DNA of 6,759 bases from Bacteroidales bacterium. Lineage in GTDB: Bacteria; Bacteroidota; Bacteroidia; Bacteroidales; Tenuifilaceae. The DNA lies in NCBI GenBank assembly GCA_003531155.1, contig DQHR01000196.1:7545-14303 (forward strand). The letters run 5' to 3'. Both the position numbers and the translations under genes were made by a program. Each line of letters begins with the position of its first letter. Position 1 is the first letter of the stretch. Positions 1 through 6,300 of this stretch are shown piece after piece. The notes under the pieces are model-generated. The model made no database searches and was not told the DNA's origin. It saw only the letters and a list, made by a program, of their open reading frames with translations.

Positions 1-29
1 ATAGATAGTATGAATAGATATCGTTTCAT
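1..29 (-). CDS. Start of next gene; signal-peptide-like N-terminus, possibly PorP/SprF family
   Basis: An ATG at 29-27 lies two bases after the stop of the giant gene, on the same strand. The visible codons read M-K-R-Y-L-F-I-L-S and then run off the left edge. A short basic start followed by a hydrophobic run is what the beginning of a signal peptide looks like. In Bacteroidetes, genes for type B T9SS cargo are commonly followed by a gene of the PorP/SprF outer-membrane family, which is needed for secretion or surface attachment of that cargo (SprF for SprB in Flavobacterium johnsoniae). The PorP/SprF identity is inferred only from this context. Nine codons cannot identify a family, and any exported protein would look the same. 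Confidence 0.6.
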
Positions 30-34
30 TCTTA
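27..34 (-). promoter_or_regulatory. Stop-start junction, probable translational coupling
   Basis: The TAA stop (34-32) and the downstream ATG (29-27) are separated by only two bases. No Shine-Dalgarno-like GGAGG is seen; the bases before the ATG are A-rich, made of the last codons (Arg-Lys-Asp-Lys) of the giant gene. A-rich leaders in place of strong ribosome binding sites are usual in Bacteroidetes. No room exists for a promoter or terminator between the genes, so the downstream gene probably depends on the transcript, and perhaps the translating ribosomes, of the giant gene. Confidence 0.55.
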
Positions 35-355
35 TTTATCTTTACGAACAAGAAGAACATTATGAACAATTTGGAATGCCTCTCCGCTATTAAATCTACC
101 TGATACTTTGTATATATACACATCCTGAGGTAAAATGTTACCTTTATAGTAACCATCCCAGCCTTTCAAAACATCTTTCGATTGGTATATTAATACCCCA
201 GAGCGATTGTAAATATTCATTTCGTAATCTGTTATTACCCCATCTATAATTATTGGATAGAATACATCATTAGTACGATCTTGAGAGTCGAATGTACCGC
301 CAGAACTACTATTTGGATTTGGGGTAAATGCTTCAGGGAAGAAAATTTCGCTCCG
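32..355 (-). other. T9SS type B C-terminal sorting domain (gliding motility-associated, CHU_C)
   Basis: The last 107 residues are a gliding-motility-associated C-terminal domain. Visible markers in order: F-F-P-E-A-F-T-P-N, N-D-V-F-Y-P-I, Y-E-M-N-I-Y-N-R-S-G-x-L-I-Y, K-G-W-D-G-Y-Y-K-G, L-P-Q-D-V-Y-I-Y-K-V, and a final V-L-L-V-R with a basic tail. It has no cysteine. Known for the family: this domain directs proteins already in the periplasm through the T9SS, and type B domains usually need a dedicated SprF-like partner. The segment between A-F-T-P-N and N-D-V-F is longer than in the compact N-G-D-G-x-N-D form, though other members have a similar extension. Confidence 0.96.
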
Positions 356-3300
356 TTTCTTTACATGAACGATATCGTTCAATGTTAATGAATCGGCACA
401 GTTGAATGTATTTATTATTTTAAGTGTTATATCGAATTTCCCTGTATCCTTATAGGTGTATTTTGGCGCAAGTGCAGTTAGAGATGTTCCATCTCCAAAA
501 TCCCAAATGCTAGTTTTTGCATTGCTTGAATAGTTAAAGCAGCTGATGGGTTGACCTGGTATATACACCACTTTGGGCGAAATATCAAAATTGGCAACTG
601 GGTGGCCATAAACTGTAATTATTTTCTCTTTTGTTACAATATTGCCTAATGGAGCAGTTGCAGTTAGTTTAACAATGTAAGTGCCCGGATTATTAAAAGT
701 ATGTATAATATTTGGCTGATTTGATGAACTGCCATCACCAAAACTCCATGAGTATGGCTCTCCTCCAATTGAGGTGTTAACAAAATTGACCTCTAACGGA
801 GAGCATCCAATTAAAGTTGATGGTTCGAAATCAGCCGTTGGCCATACAATATAGTTAACCACAACAGCATCTTTTGCTGTACAACCGTTATAGGTTATGC
901 TCCACTCAAATACGTTAGATCCAGCGCCTAAATTATTAACCCTTGTATCAAAATTAGAAGGGTTTTCAAAATCACCACCACCAGCTGAAAGGGTCCATAG
1001 CCCTGTTCCAATTGATGGTTTATTCCCGATTAGTTGTGTAGTTGGTGTGGTTACTTCAAAATCTGCTCCTGCGTTAACAAAAGCATAATCGCTAGTAACA
1101 ACAACATCATCGGAAAGTACACAGTTCTTATTGGTAACAGTCCATCGGAATGTGTTGGCTCCAAATTTCATGTTCACAACACGAGTCTCATATAAATTAG
1201 GCGTAAGAATTGCTGCATCACCACTAACCAGTGTCCACTTACCAGTACCAAGCGTTGGAGGATCGGCAAATAAGCGTGTTGAATCACCGCATATGCTGAC
1301 ATCTGGGCCTATTACAGGTTTACTTGGTGAATTGTTAGTAATTGTAATTTCCGAAGTAGATTGGCAACCACCCTTATCAATAACCCAAGCAAGAATATTA
1401 TTCCCTAATGCAATGTTTCTAACTTTAGTGTTGGGTAAATTACTATTAACAAATTCAACCGAACCACTTACAAGCGACCAGGTTCCAGTTCCGCTTGTGG
1501 CGATATTTCCAGCAAGAGTAGTCGAATCGGAGCAAATAATTTGGCTAGCACCGGCAACCGATTTGGTTGGAATGTTACTAGTTATCACTACAGTATCAGA
1601 AACATGACAATCTGAACTTGAAACTGTCCATTTGAAAATGTTATTCCCTTGACCTAAATTATTTACTGTTGTGTTATGGAGGTATCTATCTACGAATGAT
1701 CCTGTTCCTGATATAATTGACCATTGTCCTGTTCCAAGACTTGGTGGATTAGCTGATAAAACTGCAGTGCTTGAGCAAGCAATTTGATCGTTCCCAGCAA
1801 ATACGTTAACAGGTAAATTGCTTATAATTGTAACCTCGTCATATGATATGCACGACTCCTTAGTGATAGTCCATCTAAGTATATTTGGACCTCCTGAAAG
1901 GTTACTAACAGTTGTTTGGGCTAAATTAGGATCAGCAAACGTTGCAGAACCACTAATTGCAGTCCAAACACCTGTGCCCCAAGTTGCCTGATTTCCATAC
2001 AGATTTGTAGTTTTACTACACACTGCTTGATTTTCTCCTGCTAGAGCCTGAGTAGGTTGATTATTGGTTATCTGAACATCATCAAAGGTAACACATCCGT
2101 TATTGGTAACTGTCCATCTTAGTGTGTTTGTTCCCTTTGAAAGATTTCGAACCATTGAGTTGGGACTATTCTGGCTATCAAATAATGCACCACTATTTCC
2201 TACAACACTCCAGGTTCCGATACCAGGTACTGGGTTTGAGCCTTTAAGTTGAACATTATCAACGCACAGTGTTTCGTCCTCGCCTGCTGCTGCTGCGATA
2301 TAGTTACTCGAAACGATAACTTCGTCTTGCTCTGTACAACCATTCTTTGTAATAGTCCATCGGTAAATATTAATTCCATTGGCAAGGTTGGTAACTGTTG
2401 GATTATTAACAGTTAAACTGGAGAATGTTCCAGCACCACTAATAATTGTCCATACACCATTACCCTGAGTTGCAAAATTTGCATTAAGAGTTGTTGAGGC
2501 AACAGGCATACATAAATTCTGATCATACCCAGCAGCTGGTGTTGTGGGGTTGTCATTTGTTACTATTACATCATCTGATGATTTACATGTACCTTTAGTA
2601 ATTGTATACCTGAGAATATTCTGATCTGGAGCAAGGTTCTTTACTACATTTCCTGTGAAAGTTCCTGACCCAGAGATTAAGCTCCAACTACCAGTTCCAA
2701 TTGAAGGTGTATTTGGGTAAAGAATAGTTGTATCAAAACAAATTGTTTGATCTAACCCAGCATAAGCAGTTGTAGGTGTATTGTTTGTTATAGATACAAA
2801 ATCTTCAGATATACAACCATTATTGTTGACTGTCCATTTTAAATCGTTTTTGCCCTGTCCAATATTTCTGAAAGCCGAACTTGGATTTTGGAGATCTGCA
2901 ATATCCCCGGATCCATTAACAAGGGTCCAAGTACCTGTTCCATAAATTGGTGCGCCAGCCATTAAAACAACAGTGTCGATACAAAGAACTAAATCAGGTC
3001 CGGCATTAGCAGTTGATGGAACATTGTTAACAATTAATACCGAATCATATTTAACGCCTAAACCAGAGGTTCTTACCGTCCATTTTAGCCAGTTATTACC
3101 ATACCCAAGATCTGTAACTTTAGTTATATTGCTACTTGGATCAGCGAATGTTGCTTGTCCTGACATAACGCTCCACTCACCAGTTCCAATTGGTGGGTAA
3201 ATTGCATCCAGAGTTGTATAGTTAGTACATATCGACTGATTTATACCAGCCTCAGGATCGGCAAGCATTATATTTTCAATTTTCATTTCGTCAGACAAAG

Positions 3301-6300
3301 AGCAACTCTTCCGAACCACAGTCCAAACCAGAATATTGGTGCCTGATATTAACCCGTTTACCTGAGTTTTTGGATCTGTAGCATCTGTAAATGTTCCGCT
3401 ACCACTAAGGATACTCCAGTAACCAGTTGTTCCAGTTTCAGGGATGCTACCGTCAAGAGTTGTATTATCAATATCTATAATTTGATCTATGCCTGCATAA
3501 GGTTGATTTGGTTTATAATTATATATTGTAACGGTATCGCGACTAACACACCCAGATTTATTGACCTGCCATACAAATTTATTTGTATCCTGTTGAAGCT
3601 GGGTTACGGCGCTAACATGCGATGCTGCATCTGCAATTATTCCTGACCCCCAACCTGATGCTATTGACCAAGTTGCATTTGTAACCGCTGTTGCTTGCAA
3701 CGTTGTTGAAGTTGAACATACTATCTGATCGTCTCCTGCTTCAATAGCAACTATATTATTGAAGATATTAACAGTATCATATGCAGGACAACCATTGTTA
3801 GTCAAAGTCCATACTAACGTATTTTGACCCATCCTTAGGTTTGTAACTGAAGTAGTATTGCTTGTTGGAGATTGAACAATTGCAGGGCTACCATAAAGAA
3901 CTGACCATAATCCAGTCTCACCTGCATTTAAAGCTCCAGTAGTAACTGTGGTACTTGTTGCACAAACATTTATATCAGGTATGGTTAATGGTTCTGGTAT
4001 TTGCTTAACCGTTATTGTTAAATCAGCTGATTTTGGTCCAAGCCCACAACCATTTTTACCTTGTACCCATATATTGCCACCGCTTTCGTTCATAGCAAAC
4101 TGAACATCAATTCTGCTAGTATAAGCCCCCCCAATAACCGTCATGCCAGGTAGCAAAGTCCACTCGTAAGAAATTGCCCCTGTAATTGGGGTAATTTCAT
4201 ATGTTCCACTTTGTCCTTCACAAAGAGATGTAATACCCGTGATAGGTCCAGTAGGTGCCAATGGAAGACTATTGACCTGTACCAATTTTGAACCGCTAAT
4301 TGGTCCATTACCACAACTGTTAACTCCGACCACTGATATGCTTCCAGTAGATGCTAGATTAGAAATATATACTGTAATTGTGTTTTGTGTAGTACCACTT
4401 ACAAACTGCATTCCAGCAGGTATTGTCCATTGGTAACTTGTAGCATTAGTTATAGGATCAATACTAAACACAGCTGTCTCACCCTGGCAAACAGACGAAG
4501 GGCCGGTAATTGTATTCGGAGTACCAGGTAATGGGTTTACTACAATAGCAACACTACCATTCATCGTAGTAGTACAGCCGCTTAAGTTGCTAGCATTAAC
4601 AGTATATATTCCCGAAGCCAGTTGACTCCCAAAGTTAATTGGGTTACCTGTTGTACCTGGAAGATCTGTTATTAAAGTTGTGCTATTAAGCCAAAGTTCA
4701 TAATTAACACCTGTCTGAGAATTGCTCAAACCGACAGGTAATCCAGTTAGCGATTCGCAATAGTTACCACCTCCTGTAACATTATATTTAATCGGCAACG
4801 GGCTAATGGTAATCGTACCTGTACTATTTGTGCTTTCACATTGATTACTTGTTTGAGTGGCATAGTAGGTATATGTTCCAGGCAATATATCTAATGGTTG
4901 GTAAGTATTACTGGTTGAAAGAACAGCTCCTGCGAGGTTCTTGTACCATTTTATATTTGAGCCTATAACTGTAAATGACGGATTTGCCACACCTTCACAA
5001 GCATCTATACTTGCGTCAACAAATAAAGGTGCTGAAGGCACAGTGTTTATTTTGTAAATAGCAGACTTGGACTGACTCTCACAACCATTAATGTCGGTTT
5101 GTGTAGCATAATAGGTGTATGAACCTGCTGCAGTAACCGCTGGAGAATATGAACTACTCGCAACAATAAATACATTAGATGCATCATACCATCTAATATT
5201 ATTACCAACAGCAGTTATTGGACTGCCAGCACTTCCTTCACAAATTGTATTTCCATTTGTAATTGGGGCATTTGGTAATGAATGGATAGTTAATGTTACC
5301 TCACTAGGTAAACCTTCACAACCATTTACATCTGTTGATGTTGCATAGTAAGCATGTACTCCTGTTGCTGTTTTTAAAGGAGTATAGGTTAGTCCTGTAC
5401 CAAGATATAGAGTTAAACCAGGGTCTCCATACCATTTAACATTAGAGCCAGATGTAACAGTAAAATCAGGATTTGCAGTTCCAAAACAGGTTTGGATATT
5501 GCTTATAATTGGGCTGGCTGCTGGTGTAATATCTTGATCAACATTTACTGTATATGTAACATTACAGCCACTTGTTTTATCTTCAACAACTAAGTTATAT
5601 GTTCCGATAGCATCAACTGTGGTTGTATAAGAATTTGGCGTTGATATATTTCCAGGACCTGACCAGTTATAATTATAGTCAGTGTTATTGCTAGCACTTA
5701 ATGTTACAGATGAAACATTACAGGTTAAATCTCCCGAAGGCGGATTAACGGTCACAGTTGGAGCTATCAGGTCAGAAGCAACAATAACATTAGGCGATGT
5801 AATTGAACAATTATTAGTTAGGTTGGTAACAACTAAATTGTATGTACCTACTGTGCTAACAGTAGGTGTTGTAGTTGTAGGGTTAATTATTCCGCCCGGA
5901 CCAGTCCATAAATAGCTAATATTCGGTGTTGATGAGGATCCGTTTAATTGAACTGATGATCTATCGCATGTTATATCATCTGGCGATGTATCGACCGATA
6001 CGTTTGGAGGTGCAACGTTTGCAGTAACTGATACTAACGAAGAGTTGGAACAACCGTTGCTGTTATCAGTTACCGTTAAGGTATAGTCTGCAACAGCACT
6101 AACAACTGGGTTTAATGTATTTGGACCCGAAACGATATTACCGCCAGCTCCAGCTACCCAAGTGTAAGTCATTGGTGAACCATCAACTGAAGTTGCCGTT
6201 GCATTGATGCCAACTTGTAAAATAGAACAGGTTAAATCTAACGGATCGTCAATCTGTATTGTAGGAGGAGTAATGTTTTGCTCAACAGTCACTCCACGAA

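Noticed and set aside
1..31. Terminator after the giant gene
   Set aside because: No GC-rich hairpin or T-run is seen; the bases are the start of the next reading frame.
1131..1607. Plus-strand open frame of 158 codons, and shorter plus-strand frames at 897-1088, 2973-3200, 4239-4436, 5115-5348 and 5682-5915
   Set aside because: All lie antisense to the giant gene and have the period and composition of its repeats (recurring P-V-P-type peptides arise from the reverse of the G-T-G-x-W codons). None shows a recognisable domain or a ribosome binding site.
2200..2385. Minus-strand open frame of 61 codons in another frame
   Set aside because: It is wholly inside the giant gene, is rich in Gln/Thr/Lys with no family features, and the main frame is intact across it, so it is not evidence of a frameshift.
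845..3967. CRISPR array or DNA-level satellite, suggested by the regular spacing of about 243 bases
   Set aside because: The period is far too long for CRISPR, there are no identical short repeats, and the periodicity is fully explained by protein repeats in one open frame.
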